Assembly: GCF_018736145.1 (NCBI RefSeq)
Contig: NZ_CP059997.1
Coordinates: 2,975,501 to 3,039,500, forward strand
Length of the DNA: 64,000 nucleotides
Source: Amycolatopsis sp. CA-230715
GTDB taxonomy: Bacteria > Actinomycetota > Actinomycetes > Mycobacteriales > Pseudonocardiaceae
Direction: 5' to 3'
The notes under the pieces were generated by a model. That model was given only the letters and a program-made list of their open reading frames with translations. It searched no databases and was not told the origin of the DNA. Positions 39,710 through 48,924 of the stretch are shown in pieces. The position numbers were made by a program, and so were the translations under genes. Every line of letters begins with the position of its first letter. Position 1 is the stretch's first letter.

Positions 39710-41206
39710 TCAGTGCGCCGCGCGGAGGTAGAGGTCGCCGGGGCCCAGCATCGGCGCGGCGATCCGCCAGTGCGCCACCGCGCCCGGCGGCGGGCCGCCG
39801 GAATGCCGCTCCAGCACGAAGTCCGCCCGCCTCGGCGCCTCGGGCGCGAAGAAGCGGAAGTTGACCTCCAGCAGCGCCCGCGTCACCGGGCCCGCGGTCG
39901 CCTTCGCGGCCGCGATCGCGTCGCGGAGCAGGCCGCGGTCGGAGAACACGTCGACCACCGCGCAGTCGCACGTGTAGGCGAGCACCCCGATTTCGCCCGC
40001 GCTCGCGACCACGCCGTCGCCCACGAGGGCACCGATTTCCCTGCCGATCTCGGCGTACTGCGCGCTGGAGGTGTAGTTCGACGTGATCGGCGCGAAGTCG
40101 CGAGGCAGCCCGTCGGCCGCGTAGGACCACGCGCTCGCACCGGCCAGCGCCGCCGCCAGCCACCGGACGGCAACGGTCCTGCGCAGCGAAGCCGCCACCG
40201 CGCACAGGAAAACCGTGGCGCAGGCGATGCCGGGACCGTAGTACCAGTGGTACGGCGGCACCCGCAGTCCGATGTAGACGATGCAGTACGCGGCACCGGC
40301 CAGCGCGAGCACGGCGAACGGCGCGGTGCGCCTCGCCACGGCCGAACGGCGCGCCAGTGCGACCGTCCACATCAGACCCGCCACCGCCGCCAGCACGACC
40401 GGCGCGAACGAAAGCGCCACCTGCCAAGGAAAAGTCCGCCAGTACAGCGCGGGGCCGTTCGAGAAGTCCCACTGCCCCCACGCGCGTTGAGCGCCTTGCT
40501 GCGTCTTGATCACCAGCGTGTCCGGGACCGCCGCGCCGAGCGCGAACCAGCTCAGCGCGAACCATGGCGCCGCCACCAGCCCGGCGCCGAGCGCGGTCCG
40601 CCACAGCCCGGCCCAGCACCGCCGCCGCGCCAGCACCACCACCGCGGCCACGACCAGGAGGTCCAGCCGGACGAGCGCGAGCACACCGGCCACCAGCCCG
40701 AGCGCGAATGGCCGCCGCTCGTGCGCGAACACGAGCAGCCACGTCGTCCCGGCGACGCCGAGCGCCACTTCGAGCCCGATCGACGACAGCAGCACGGGGT
40801 TCACCACGAGCACGACCGTGGTCACCGGGGCGAACCAGCGCGGAAGTCTCGTCGCCGCGCCGATTCGCCGCAGCGCCAGCGCGGTCAGCACCTGACTGAC
40901 CACAAAGGACACCCCGGCGGCGAAGACCGCGTTCCTGGTCACGAAGGTCAGCGCGCCCAGCGTCAGGACGTTCAACGGCGAGGTCGCCGTGTTGGCGGTG
41001 GCGTCGGCGAGCAGGCCCCACCGGCCGTGGAAGGCGAGGTTCCGCGCGTAGGACAGCGTGATGTAGGTGTCGTCGATCAGGTGCGCGCTCGCCAGCGCGA
41101 ACACCAGCGCCGCGAGCGAGCCGACTCCGAAAACGAGCCGGAGAGAGGATTTCTCTTCCGCCCCAACCGGTTTTCGGGCGCGTTCGACCCCGGGATGCAC
41201 CGCCAT
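39710..41206 (-). CDS. GT-C-fold membrane glycosyltransferase-like protein
   Basis: Polytopic membrane protein of 498 aa with about 10-11 segments. The first extracytoplasmic loop has the GT-C acidic motif in HLIDDTYITLSYARNLAFHGRWG, which resembles the DDxx(I/F)xxRYARN motif of AftB-type polyprenol-phosphate-using arabinosyltransferases. A soluble domain of about 120 residues closes the protein (from ITSNYTSSAQYAEIGREIG). It could transfer a sugar from a lipid carrier to a cell-envelope polymer; the donor and acceptor are unknown. It stands alone between two repeat/terminator elements. Confidence 0.75.
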   Translation of the reverse strand: MAVHPGVERARKPVGAEEKSSLRLVFGVGSLAALVFALASAHLIDDTYITLSYARNLAFHGRWGLLADATANTATSPLNVLTLGALTFVTRNAVFAAGVSFVVSQVLTALALRRIGAATRLPRWFAPVTTVVLVVNPVLLSSIGLEVALGVAGTTWLLVFAHERRPFALGLVAGVLALVRLDLLVVAAVVVLARRRCWAGLWRTALGAGLVAAPWFALSWFALGAAVPDTLVIKTQQGAQRAWGQWDFSNGPALYWRTFPWQVALSFAPVVLAAVAGLMWTVALARRSAVARRTAPFAVLALAGAAYCIVYIGLRVPPYHWYYGPGIACATVFLCAVAASLRRTVAVRWLAAALAGASAWSYAADGLPRDFAPITSNYTSSAQYAEIGREIGALVGDGVVASAGEIGVLAYTCDCAVVDVFSDRGLLRDAIAAAKATAGPVTRALLEVNFRFFAPEAPRRADFVLERHSGGPPPGAVAHWRIAAPMLGPGDLYLRAAH

Positions 41207-41305
41207 GTCCGCCCAGCCCCCAGTCGTTCCCGGCGGGAGGCCGAACGCCCCCTGCCGCTACAACGTCTCTGCCGGAGTGGGCGAAAGCGTTCGCGGAACG
41301 ACGAA

Positions 41306-41337
41306 GGCCCGCCGCTCGCGAGAACGAGCGACGGGCC
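41306..41337 (-). terminator. Hairpin after the GH3 gene
   Basis: On the minus strand, 13-base arms (41337-41325 and 41318-41306) pair with one wobble around a 6-base loop, followed by TTCGTCGTT. It lies 16 bp past the GH3 stop codon. Confidence 0.6.
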
Positions 41338-41352
41338 TCGGCTTCGGACCGG

Positions 41353-43224
41353 TTACTTCTGGTAGGTGAGCCCGAATCCGTACGGGAACAGCGGTTTCTT
41401 GCCGTCGCCCGCGTTGACCGGCTCCTGCGTCGCGGTGGCGGGCCAGCTCACGGCCAGCTTGCCGGTCGGCTTGTAGTCGCCGAAGAGGACGTCGGCGACC
41501 CCTTCACCCGCGGTCCCCGGCAGCCACGACGCGACGAACGCGTTGAGGCCGGGGAGCTGCTTCGACACGTCGAGCGGACGGCCCGACACCAGCACCGCGA
41601 CGGTCGGCACCCCGGTCGCCTTCACCTTCGCCAGTGTCGCGAGATCCTCGGGGTCGAGGTTCAGCCCGTCGGGACGGTCGCCCTTGCCTTCCGCGTACGG
41701 CGTTTCGCCGATCACGACCACGGCGGTTTTGTAGCTCTTGTCGATCCCGTCGGCCTCGCGGTCGTAGGCGACCTTCGTCGACTTGCCCGCCGCCGCCTTG
41801 ATGCCGTCGAGGATCGTGCTGCCCGGGATCGCCGGGCCGCTCTGCCCCTGCCACGAAATCGTCCAGCCGCCCGCCTGGTTGCCGATGTCGTTGGCGTTCT
41901 TGCCCGCCACGAAGATCCGGTTGCCGTTCTTCTTCAACGGCAGCGCGCCGTCGTTCTTCAGCAGCACCTGCGATTCGCGGACGGCTTGGCGCGCGAGCGC
42001 GCGGTGCTCCTTGCTGCCGACGGTCTGCAGGTACGAGCGGTCCGCCAGCGGGCGCTCGAACAGGCCCAGCTCGAACTTCTTGGTGAGAATGCGGCGGTTC
42101 GCGTCGTCGATGCGGGACATCGGGATGCGCCCCGCCTGGTATTCGGACTTCAGGTAGCCGATGAACTTCTCGTAGTCCGACGGCACCATGAACATGTCGA
42201 TACCCGCGTTGACGGCCTGGGTCACCTCGGCCGGGGTGAACCCGGGCTGGCCGTCGATCTGGTCGATGCCGTTCCAGTCCGACACCACGAAACCGGTGAA
42301 GCCCAGTTCGTGCTTCAGCAGCTCGGTGATCAGGTACTTGTTGCCGTGGTCCTTGACCCCGTTCCAGCTGTTGAAGCTGACCATGAACGAGCCGACGCCG
42401 CGCTTGATCGCCTCCTTGAACGGCGGCAGGTGTGTCGCGCGCAACTCCTTCTCGCTGATCTCGGTGTTGCCCTGGTCGACGCCACCGGTGGTGCCGCCGT
42501 CGCCGATGAAGTGCTTCGCGGTGGCGAGCACCGAGGCGGGCCCGTTGAGCGATTCGCCCTGGAGGCCGTTGATCACGGTCGCGTTGCCGACCGCGTTCTC
42601 CGGCTTTTCGCCGAAGGACTCGTAGGACCGGCCCCACCGTTCGTCCCGCACCACGCACAGGCATGGCGCGAAGTCCCAGTCGACGCCGGTCGCGGACACC
42701 TCTTCCGCGGTGGCGCGGCCGATCTTCTGCACCAGCGCCGGGTCGTGCGCCGCGCCGAGGCCCACGTTGTGCGGGAAGACCGTCGAGCCGTACACGTTGT
42801 TGTTGCCGTGCACCGCGTCCACGCCGTAGATCGTCGGGATGCCGAGCGGGGTGTCGACCGCGGCGCGCTGGTACGCGTCGTAGGTGTCGGCCCAGGACTC
42901 CGCCGTGTTCGGCGTCGGCGAGGAGCCGCCGCCGGACAGGATCGAGCCGAGCCGGAGCTTCGCCGCCGAAGCCGGGGTGGTCGCGTTGCGCTCGGCCTGG
43001 AGCATCTGGGCGATCTTGTCGTCAAGGCTCATCCGGCGCATCAGGTCGTCGACGCGCTGGAAAACCGGTTTCGACGCGTCCTCGTAGAGCGGCGGCTTCA
43101 CCGCGGGCGCGGCAGCGGCACCGTGGACCCCGGCGGGGGCCAGCGCGGTGCCCGCGGCGAGCACGCTCGCGAGCACCAGGGTGGGCGTCCTCGGGCTTCT
43201 TCGGACGCGGAGGCGGAACGGCAT
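41353..43224 (-). CDS. Secreted family 3 glycoside hydrolase (beta-glucosidase/exo-glucanase-like)
   Basis: Enzyme of 623 aa with an N-terminal signal peptide (PTLVLASVLAAGTALAPAGVHGAAAA). The GH3 TIM barrel has substrate-contact motifs IPTIYGVDAVHGNNNV, KHFIGDGGTTGGVDQG and GFVVSDWNG, whose Asp is the nucleophile. The second alpha/beta sandwich domain (from about residue 400) contains VLLKNDGALPLKK and VVIGETPYAEGKGDRPDGLNL. The layout resembles plant-type exo-1,3/1,4-beta-glucanases. ATG 43224 is preceded by GGAGGAG at 5 bases. It is a single gene; the sugar polymer is unknown. Confidence 0.93.
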   Translation of the reverse strand: MPFRLRVRRSPRTPTLVLASVLAAGTALAPAGVHGAAAAPAVKPPLYEDASKPVFQRVDDLMRRMSLDDKIAQMLQAERNATTPASAAKLRLGSILSGGGSSPTPNTAESWADTYDAYQRAAVDTPLGIPTIYGVDAVHGNNNVYGSTVFPHNVGLGAAHDPALVQKIGRATAEEVSATGVDWDFAPCLCVVRDERWGRSYESFGEKPENAVGNATVINGLQGESLNGPASVLATAKHFIGDGGTTGGVDQGNTEISEKELRATHLPPFKEAIKRGVGSFMVSFNSWNGVKDHGNKYLITELLKHELGFTGFVVSDWNGIDQIDGQPGFTPAEVTQAVNAGIDMFMVPSDYEKFIGYLKSEYQAGRIPMSRIDDANRRILTKKFELGLFERPLADRSYLQTVGSKEHRALARQAVRESQVLLKNDGALPLKKNGNRIFVAGKNANDIGNQAGGWTISWQGQSGPAIPGSTILDGIKAAAGKSTKVAYDREADGIDKSYKTAVVVIGETPYAEGKGDRPDGLNLDPEDLATLAKVKATGVPTVAVLVSGRPLDVSKQLPGLNAFVASWLPGTAGEGVADVLFGDYKPTGKLAVSWPATATQEPVNAGDGKKPLFPYGFGLTYQK

Positions 43225-43423
43225 GGGCTCCTCCGGAATCGCTCGGAAGGGATCAATCGATATGTTGCGAGCCACAACAAACTAGCCCCGCGATCGAGTG
43301 CCCCAGGTCACAATTCGGCAACACCCGTGACGGTCGCACGCGAGTTCCGTTCCGGTCAACGGCCGCTTTCGCGTTCCGCACCACCACTGGAATGATCGGC
43401 GCACGAAGTGGCGAGGGGATCCG

Positions 43424-44542
43424 ATGGACGCACCGGGGACGGTCGAGAGCACGCTTTCCGGGCTGTTCGCCAAGATCCTCGGTCGTGTCCGCGTGGCCGT
43501 CGTCGTGGTGAGCGGCCTGCTCGGCGTGGTCTCGGCGACGCCGGAGCGGGTTCCGGCGACCATCGCCGCCGTCGTGATCGCCATCGCGTGGAGCCTCGTG
43601 GCGGCCGCGCTCGCCCATCGCCGCCCGCGCTGGCTGTTCGGCGCCGACCTCGCCGTCACCGGGCTGCTCGCGCTGAGCCAGCCGTGGACGGTGCCCGCCG
43701 ACGCGCCGCACGGCAGCACCTGGGTGTGCATCCTGGTGTCCGTCATCGTGGTCACCCTGCAGCCGTCGAGCGGGCCGAAGCTCGGCGCGGTGGCCGCACT
43801 CGTCCTGGTCGGTGCCGACGTGCTCGGCGCCGTCGCCACGGCGCCCGAGCGCTGGGGCGCGATCCTGCCGATCGGCGGCTGGATACTGGTCGAAGCCGCG
43901 TTGTCGGCGATGATTTCGTGGCTGCTGTGGACGAAGAGCCGCGCGGTCGACGCCGTGCTGACGAGGACCGGCGCGGCCAGGGAAGCCGCCGATGTCGCGA
44001 AAGCGCGCCGTGCCGCCGAAGCGGAGCACCTTTCGTCGTTGCACGACACCGCGTGCGCCACGCTGATGATGGTCGCCACCGCCGGGCCGGAGGAGGTCGG
44101 CGGGCTGCGCGTGCAGGCGAGGCGCGACCTGAAACGCTTGCGCGATGGTGTGGCGGGCCCGGCGACGGTCGATCTCGTCGCCAAGCTGGCCGACGAGATC
44201 GCGCTCCTCCCCCTGCGCGTCGACGTGACCATGCCGTCGTCGCTGCCGCTCCCGTCGGCCGCGGCGAGCGCGGTGCTGTCGGCCGCGGTGGAGTCGTTGC
44301 GCAACGTCGTGCGCCACGCCGGGACGGCCGCCGCGGAACTCTCGGTGGTGCAGGCGGACGGCAGTGTCGTCGTCGAAATCCGGGACCGCGGCACTGGGTT
44401 CGACCCGGCCGCGATACCGGAGCACCGCAGGGGAATCCGGCACTCCGTCCAACGCCGGATGACGCGCGCTGGCGGCTCCGCCGAGGTGCGCTCGGCGCCG
44501 GGCGAGGGCACCTCGGTGCTGCTCAGGTGGCCCGATGACTGA
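43424..44542 (+). CDS. Sensor histidine kinase, membrane, short HDTA-type
   Basis: Kinase-like protein of 372 aa. About five or six membrane segments occupy the first 160 residues, followed by a coiled region (AAREAADVAKARRAAEAEH). The dimerisation helix has LSSLHDTACATLMMV with the HD pair, and the ATPase domain has the N-box ESLRNVVRHAG, G1 IRDRGTGFDP and GEGTSVLLRW. It overlaps the following gene by 8 bp; the next gene's product lacks some kinase motifs, so the two proteins may form a hetero-pair. The probable partner is the LuxR-type regulator at 45.8-46.5 kb, which is convergent. Confidence 0.85.
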   Translation: MDAPGTVESTLSGLFAKILGRVRVAVVVVSGLLGVVSATPERVPATIAAVVIAIAWSLVAAALAHRRPRWLFGADLAVTGLLALSQPWTVPADAPHGSTWVCILVSVIVVTLQPSSGPKLGAVAALVLVGADVLGAVATAPERWGAILPIGGWILVEAALSAMISWLLWTKSRAVDAVLTRTGAAREAADVAKARRAAEAEHLSSLHDTACATLMMVATAGPEEVGGLRVQARRDLKRLRDGVAGPATVDLVAKLADEIALLPLRVDVTMPSSLPLPSAAASAVLSAAVESLRNVVRHAGTAAAELSVVQADGSVVVEIRDRGTGFDPAAIPEHRRGIRHSVQRRMTRAGGSAEVRSAPGEGTSVLLRWPDD

Positions 44543-45653
44543 CCGGACGATGAGCGAGGCAGGCGACGGGCTGGCTGGCGAAATGCGGCTGGCGAGCGTG
44601 CTCATGCTCTGCGCTGTCCACTTCGGACTCGCGCTGCCGGTGCTGCTGTCGCAGACGAGCGCGGTGCCGAACCCGTGGCCGGACTTCACCGCGTACGCGC
44701 TGCTCACCGTCGTGCTGGCGCTGTTCGTGCCCGCGACCGTGCGAGGCGTGCCCCAGCCGGGTCCGGTCGTCCTCGCCGGTGTCGTCGGCGCCCTCGCCGT
44801 CTCCGTTTCGATCGGAATCCATTACGGACCGGGGTCCCCGGTGTCCGGCCCCGAAGCATGGCCGTTCCAGGAAACCGGCTGGTTCGGCGTGGTCGCGCTG
44901 CTGAGCAAGCCACCGTCGTGGCTGGCGGCGTTCCTGTGCGGGCACGCCGCGGTCACGGTCGCCACGATGGACTTCTTCGGCGAAACGAGCGGGCGCGCGC
45001 TAGCGCAGGCGTTGATCAGTCCTACTTGGACATACGCGTTGCAGATCACGGTGGCCTCGGCGGTCACCTTGCTGCGGATGTGCGAGCGGCAGGGTCACGC
45101 GACCACGGCGGAGCGGGCGAAGGTGCGGGCCGAGGAAACCGCGGCCGAACTGGTGCACACGGACCGGCAACGGCGGTTCGAAGAGCTGCAGGCGAGCCTC
45201 ATCCCGTTGCTGACCGGCATCGCCGACGGTTCGGCGGACCCGGCCTCGCCCGAGGTGCGGCGGCTCGCCGCGGTGGAGGTGGCGCGGATGCGGCGGCTGT
45301 TCGCGGAAAGCGAGCACACCGAGGACCAGCTCATCCACGAACTGCGCGCGTGCATCGACGTCGCCGAACGCAACGGCGTCGTGGTGGCGCTCGCGGTGCG
45401 GGGCAAGGCGGCGGCACTGCCGATCGAGGTGCGGCGCGCGCTCACGGACCCGGCGCTGACCGCGCTCGCCGCCGCCCGTTCCGCGGCGCGCACCACCGTG
45501 CTGCGGCTGGGCGACGAGGTCAGGGTCAGCGTCGTCGCCGACGATCCCGCGGTCAAGGTGCCCACCTCGGCGCACCGGAACGTCGAAGTCCGCACCGTCA
45601 CCAGCCCGACCACGGTATGGGTCGACGCCACGTACAAACCCACGTGGCCCTGA
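44535..45653 (+). CDS. Membrane protein resembling a degenerate histidine kinase
   Basis: Protein of 372 aa with six or so membrane segments in the first 180 residues, then a helical stretch (QRRFEELQASLIPLLTGIADG). The phospho-acceptor His is not seen where the kinase next door has HDTA, and no clear N- or G-box is present (VVALAVRGKAAALPIEVRRALTDPALTALAAARSA). It is therefore probably not an active kinase. The 8-bp overlap with the kinase gene and similar size suggest a paired partner or modulator. The exact function is unknown. Confidence 0.7.
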   Translation: MTDRTMSEAGDGLAGEMRLASVLMLCAVHFGLALPVLLSQTSAVPNPWPDFTAYALLTVVLALFVPATVRGVPQPGPVVLAGVVGALAVSVSIGIHYGPGSPVSGPEAWPFQETGWFGVVALLSKPPSWLAAFLCGHAAVTVATMDFFGETSGRALAQALISPTWTYALQITVASAVTLLRMCERQGHATTAERAKVRAEETAAELVHTDRQRRFEELQASLIPLLTGIADGSADPASPEVRRLAAVEVARMRRLFAESEHTEDQLIHELRACIDVAERNGVVVALAVRGKAAALPIEVRRALTDPALTALAAARSAARTTVLRLGDEVRVSVVADDPAVKVPTSAHRNVEVRTVTSPTTVWVDATYKPTWP

Positions 45654-45681
45654 TCTCGTTGCGCCGCACCGAATTCTCGTG

Positions 45682-45731
45682 CCCCGAAGGTGGCTTGGGT
45701 TCATCTACCGCCCTGAAAGCCACCTTCGGGG
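45682..45731 (+). repeat. Two-hairpin unit after the kinase-like gene
   Basis: A degenerate first hairpin from 45682 (CCCCGAAGG only on the left) and a second at 45711-45731 (CCCTGAAAG / CCTTCGGGG) are 29 bp apart. They lie right after the stop at 45653, in front of the double-hairpin element. Confidence 0.65.
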
Positions 45732-45756
45732 ACGGGTAAGGGCCGCACGAACCGAG

Positions 45757-45826
45757 AATTGTCGGTGCGCCACGGTAACGTTGAAATCAGGGGCTCCCCT
45801 GGGCGTACGAACGGTCCGTTCGTACG
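45757..45826. repeat. Double-hairpin convergent element, copy 2
   Basis: Second copy of the 23148-23225 element, also between convergent stops (45653 + and 45844 -). CAGGGG-CT-CCCCTG is at 45788-45801 and CGTACGAACGG / CCGTTCGTACG at 45804-45826. The left 68 bases match copy 1 with a few differences. Here the outer arm beyond CGTACG is not paired. Confidence 0.72.
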
Positions 45827-45843
45827 GAACCCGGGTGCGGGGG

Positions 45844-46497
45844 CTACAGATCGTCGAGGGAGACCAGGCCGTCTTGGATGGCGCGCGCCACGAGGTTGGC
45901 CTTGGTGGCGGCGGGGCGGCCGACGTTGGCGTACTTGATCCGCACCCGGTCGAGGTAGGAGTTGACCGTCCGCACGGAGAGCCCGAGCTTTTCGGCGACC
46001 ATGCTCTTCGACTCGGACTGGAACCATTCGATCAGCACGTCGAGTTCGCGGGGCGCGAGCGCGGGGCGGGTGGAGGCGTTGTCGGCGCCGAACGCGCCGG
46101 CGAGCGCGGGCGGGGTGTAGGGGCGGCCGTTCGCGGCGGCGTGGGTCGCGGCGACGAGGTGCTTCTCGCCTTCGGCCTTGGTCAGGAAGGTCGCGGCACC
46201 GATGTCGAGACAGGTCAGCGCCGCTTCGGAATCCTCGCGCATGGTGTAGACGATCACCTGGCGCTGCGCTTCGACGAGCTGCTTGAGGTCGTGGTAAGCG
46301 GGCGGGCCGGAGGAGAGCTGGAGGTCGAGCACCACCACGTCGGCGGAAGCGCCGGGGCCGACGACGGCGACACCGAGGTCAGGGCCACCCGCGACGACCT
46401 CGATCGGCGGTTCCGCGGTGCGGTACCAGGCGCGGATGCCCGCGATCACGACGGGATGGTCGTCAATGACCGCGACGGTGATCGTTTCCGCTGCCAC
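45844..46497 (-). CDS. LuxR-family response regulator
   Basis: Regulator of 217 aa. The receiver shows DDHP at the start (acidic pocket), D in VVVLDLQLSSG (phospho-acceptor), T in YTMREDSE and K in FLTKAEG. The HTH is LuxR-like but somewhat diverged (APRELDVLIEWFQSESKSMVAEKLGLSVRTVNSYLDRVRIKYANVGR). The GTG at 46497 gives MAAETITVAVIDDHP. It is convergent with the kinase genes at 43.4-45.7 kb; that location and the lack of another kinase on its strand suggest it is their partner. The gene is divergent from maf. Confidence 0.9.
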   Translation of the reverse strand: MAAETITVAVIDDHPVVIAGIRAWYRTAEPPIEVVAGGPDLGVAVVGPGASADVVVLDLQLSSGPPAYHDLKQLVEAQRQVIVYTMREDSEAALTCLDIGAATFLTKAEGEKHLVAATHAAANGRPYTPPALAGAFGADNASTRPALAPRELDVLIEWFQSESKSMVAEKLGLSVRTVNSYLDRVRIKYANVGRPAATKANLVARAIQDGLVSLDDL

Positions 46498-46577
46498 TTT
46501 TCCGTGTCCTCGTCCGACGAACTCACCAGCAACCGCCTGCTCCGGGCAGCCTACCCGCGGCCGGTACGCTCGCCGCC

Positions 46578-47204
46578 GTGCGCTTCGTACTCGCTTCCGC
46601 TTCTCCCGCCAGGCTCGCCGTGCTGCGCGCGGCCGGAATCGACCCGAGCGTCGTGGTGTCCGGCGTCGACGAAGACGCCGTCGCGGCGGAGCTCCGGGAC
46701 CCGTCGCACGAAGACGTCGTCGTGGCGCTGGCCGGGGCGAAGGCGCACGCGGTCGCGGGCACGCTGCCGGATTCCGGGTCGAGCGTGGTCGTGGGCTGCG
46801 ATTCGATGCTGTCGATCGGCGGCGAGCTGATGGGCAAGCCGGGCACGCCGGAGGTCGCGCGGGAGCGCTGGGCGGCGATGGCCGGGAAGACGGGCGAGCT
46901 CCTGACCGGGCACGCCGTGCTGCGCGTGGAGCACGGCGCGGTCATCGCGGAGGCGAGCGGCACCCGCACCACCGTGGTCCGGTTCGGCGAGCCGGACGAA
47001 GCCGAACTCGACGCCTACCTCGCCACCGGCGAACCCCTCGCCGTGGCGGGCGCCTTCACCCTCGACGGGCTGGGCGGCTGGTTCGTCGAAGGCATCGACG
47101 GGGACCCGTCGAGCGTGATCGGCATCAGCCTCCCGCTCACCAGGGAACTGCTGCGCCGGGTCGAGGTGCCGGTGACCGACCTGTGGACGCACCCCGGTTC
47201 CTGA
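46578..47204 (+). CDS. maf: Maf-family nucleoside triphosphate pyrophosphatase
   Basis: House-cleaning enzyme of 208 aa that hydrolyses non-canonical nucleotides (for example dTTP/UTP or m5UTP) to the monophosphate. The family start LASASPARLAVLRAAGI, the GCDSMLSIGGELMGKPG active-site strand with the Asp, and the TGH...GD pattern (LLTGHAVLRV and GIDGDPSSVIGI) are all present. GTG 46578 begins MRFVLASASP. In mycobacteria maf lies close to accD5 and accE; here it is 12 kb away. The gene is a single unit. Confidence 0.95.
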   Translation: MRFVLASASPARLAVLRAAGIDPSVVVSGVDEDAVAAELRDPSHEDVVVALAGAKAHAVAGTLPDSGSSVVVGCDSMLSIGGELMGKPGTPEVARERWAAMAGKTGELLTGHAVLRVEHGAVIAEASGTRTTVVRFGEPDEAELDAYLATGEPLAVAGAFTLDGLGGWFVEGIDGDPSSVIGISLPLTRELLRRVEVPVTDLWTHPGS

Positions 47205-47322
47205 ACTTATCTCGCATTTTGGGACAGGTCCCACACGAACGGGTGATGCGGAAGAGTCCGCGCTGACCGATTGTTATCCGCATTCGGTAGTTGACGACAC
47301 TTTCACGCATCGGGGAGAGCCC

Positions 47323-48675
47323 GTGTCTTTCATCCGGACCTACACCAAGCCGCGGGTGTTCGCGGCCGCGGTGATCGGCGCCCTGGTCGTGGGCGTTCTG
47401 CTGGGCATCCTGGCCAGGACGACCGAGACGACCTGGTTGTCCGACACGCTCGACACGATCGGCTCGACGTTCACCAGGCTGCTGCAGATCGCGGTCATCC
47501 CGCTGGTGTTCACCGCGATCGTGGTGGGCATCAACAGCCTCCGGAAGCTCGGCGGCGGGCGCACCGCGGCCAGGCTCGGCGGGAAGACCGTGCTGTGGTT
47601 CGGGATCACCTCGCTGATCGCGGTCGCGATCGGGCTCGTCGTGGGCACGATCTTCAACCCGGGCAGCGGCGGGCTCGGCGCCGGAATCGCGGCGACCGCG
47701 AAGAACACCGCCAAAGCCGCGAAGAGCGTCGACAGCTGGGGTTCGTGGAAGGCGTTCATCAACGGCCTGCTCCCGGAGAACTTCTTCTCGGCCTTCTCCG
47801 AGGGCGCCACGCTGCAGGTGCTGTTCCTGGCGCTGGTGCTCGGCTCCGCCGCGTACGCCCTCGGTGACAAGGCGAAGCCGTTCGTCGACCTGACGACGAG
47901 TGTGTTCGAGATCGTGCAGCGCTACCTCGGCTGGATCGTGCGGCTCGCGCCGATCGGGATCCTCGGCCTGATCGGCGCCGCGGTCGCGAACTACGGTGAC
48001 GCGCTGTTCCGCCCGCTGCTGTCGACCACGGTCGCGGTCTACGTCGGCTGCCTGCTGGTGCTGTTCGTGGTGTACCCGATCCTCCTGAGGTTCGTGGCGA
48101 AGGTCAGCCCGGTCAAGTTCTTCTCGAAGTCGTGGACGGCCATCCAGTTCGCGTTCGCCTCGCAGTCGTCCTCGGCGACCCTGCCGCTGACCAGGCAGTC
48201 CGCGGTCAACCTCGGCGTCGACCCCGGGTACGCCGCGTTCGCGACGCCGCTGGCCAGCGCGACCAAGATGGACGGCTGCGCGGCCGTGTTCCCCGCCATC
48301 GCCACGATCTTCATCGCGAACATTTCGGGTGTCACGCTGAACTTCTGGCAGTACGTCGGGATCGTGTTCGTGGCGGTGCTCGGCGCGCTGGCCACGGCGG
48401 GCACCACCGGCTGGCTGACCGCGCTGACGCTGACCACGTCGTTCATCGGGCTGAACCCGCAGCAGGTGGCGCTGGGCATCGCGTTGATCTACTCGGTCAA
48501 CCCGATCATGGACATGATGCGGACCGCGACGAACGTGGCGGGCCAGATCGTGGTGCCGACCGTCGTCGCGCGCGGCGAAGGCCTGCTCGACGACGGGGTG
48601 CTGAACACCCCGACCCCGCCGCCCCTGCTCAACGACGCGGGCACCCACCCGAAACCCGCCGCCGTCCCCGCCTGA
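47323..48675 (+). CDS. Dicarboxylate/amino acid:cation symporter (DAACS family)
   Basis: Transporter of 450 aa of the GltP/DctA family that imports aspartate, glutamate or C4-dicarboxylates with Na+ or H+. The conserved hairpin SQSSSATLPLT (HP1), the MDGCA strand (usually NMDGT) and a proline/aspartate pattern near TLTTSFIGLNPQQVALGIALIYSVNPIMDM (HP2/TM8 region) are visible. About eight membrane segments are present. The MDGCA change could alter substrate contact. GTG 47323 is used. It follows maf by 118 bp, and a strong palindrome pair and a 20-bp stem follow. Confidence 0.93.
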   Translation: MSFIRTYTKPRVFAAAVIGALVVGVLLGILARTTETTWLSDTLDTIGSTFTRLLQIAVIPLVFTAIVVGINSLRKLGGGRTAARLGGKTVLWFGITSLIAVAIGLVVGTIFNPGSGGLGAGIAATAKNTAKAAKSVDSWGSWKAFINGLLPENFFSAFSEGATLQVLFLALVLGSAAYALGDKAKPFVDLTTSVFEIVQRYLGWIVRLAPIGILGLIGAAVANYGDALFRPLLSTTVAVYVGCLLVLFVVYPILLRFVAKVSPVKFFSKSWTAIQFAFASQSSSATLPLTRQSAVNLGVDPGYAAFATPLASATKMDGCAAVFPAIATIFIANISGVTLNFWQYVGIVFVAVLGALATAGTTGWLTALTLTTSFIGLNPQQVALGIALIYSVNPIMDMMRTATNVAGQIVVPTVVARGEGLLDDGVLNTPTPPPLLNDAGTHPKPAAVPA

Positions 48676-48707
48676 TCCGGCACCCCGGGTCGCCCGCCCC
48701 AACGACA

Positions 48708-48721
48708 TTTAGCCCGCTAAA
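48708..48721. repeat. TTTAGC-type palindrome, copy 4
   Basis: TTTAGC-CC-GCTAAA, 33 bp after the symporter stop. It is the reverse-complement form of the family. Confidence 0.7.
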
Positions 48722-48761
48722 CGCACTCGGCGCCTGCCCCGGCCAGCTCGCCCGCCGCAAC

Positions 48762-48776
48762 GTTTAGCCCGCTAAC
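48762..48776. repeat. TTTAGC-type palindrome, copy 5 (imperfect)
   Basis: GTTTAGC-CC-GCTAAC, symmetric except for the T missing on one side. It lies 54 bp after copy 4, the same order of spacing as between copies 1 and 2 (56 bp). Confidence 0.6.
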
Positions 48777-48875
48777 TGCGCCCGGCGCCCCCCACTTTGC
48801 GCGCCTACGGGAGGCCCACTCGCCCGCCTACCTGCCGAGTGACGGCAGGGCGCCCCGACGACGCAACGGGAACGC

Positions 48876-48920
48876 GTGTGCTGAATTCGCGCCCTGGCGG
48901 CGCGAATTCAGCACACGCGA
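48876..48920. terminator. Perfect 20-bp stem between convergent genes
   Basis: Arms 48876-48895 and 48901-48920 are exactly complementary around CTGGC. They contain TGCTGAATTC / GAATTCAGCA. The stem lies 5 bp past the stop of the minus-strand gene (48925) and serves the symporter side as well, so it is probably a bidirectional terminator. Confidence 0.7.
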
Positions 48921-48924
48921 TAAA

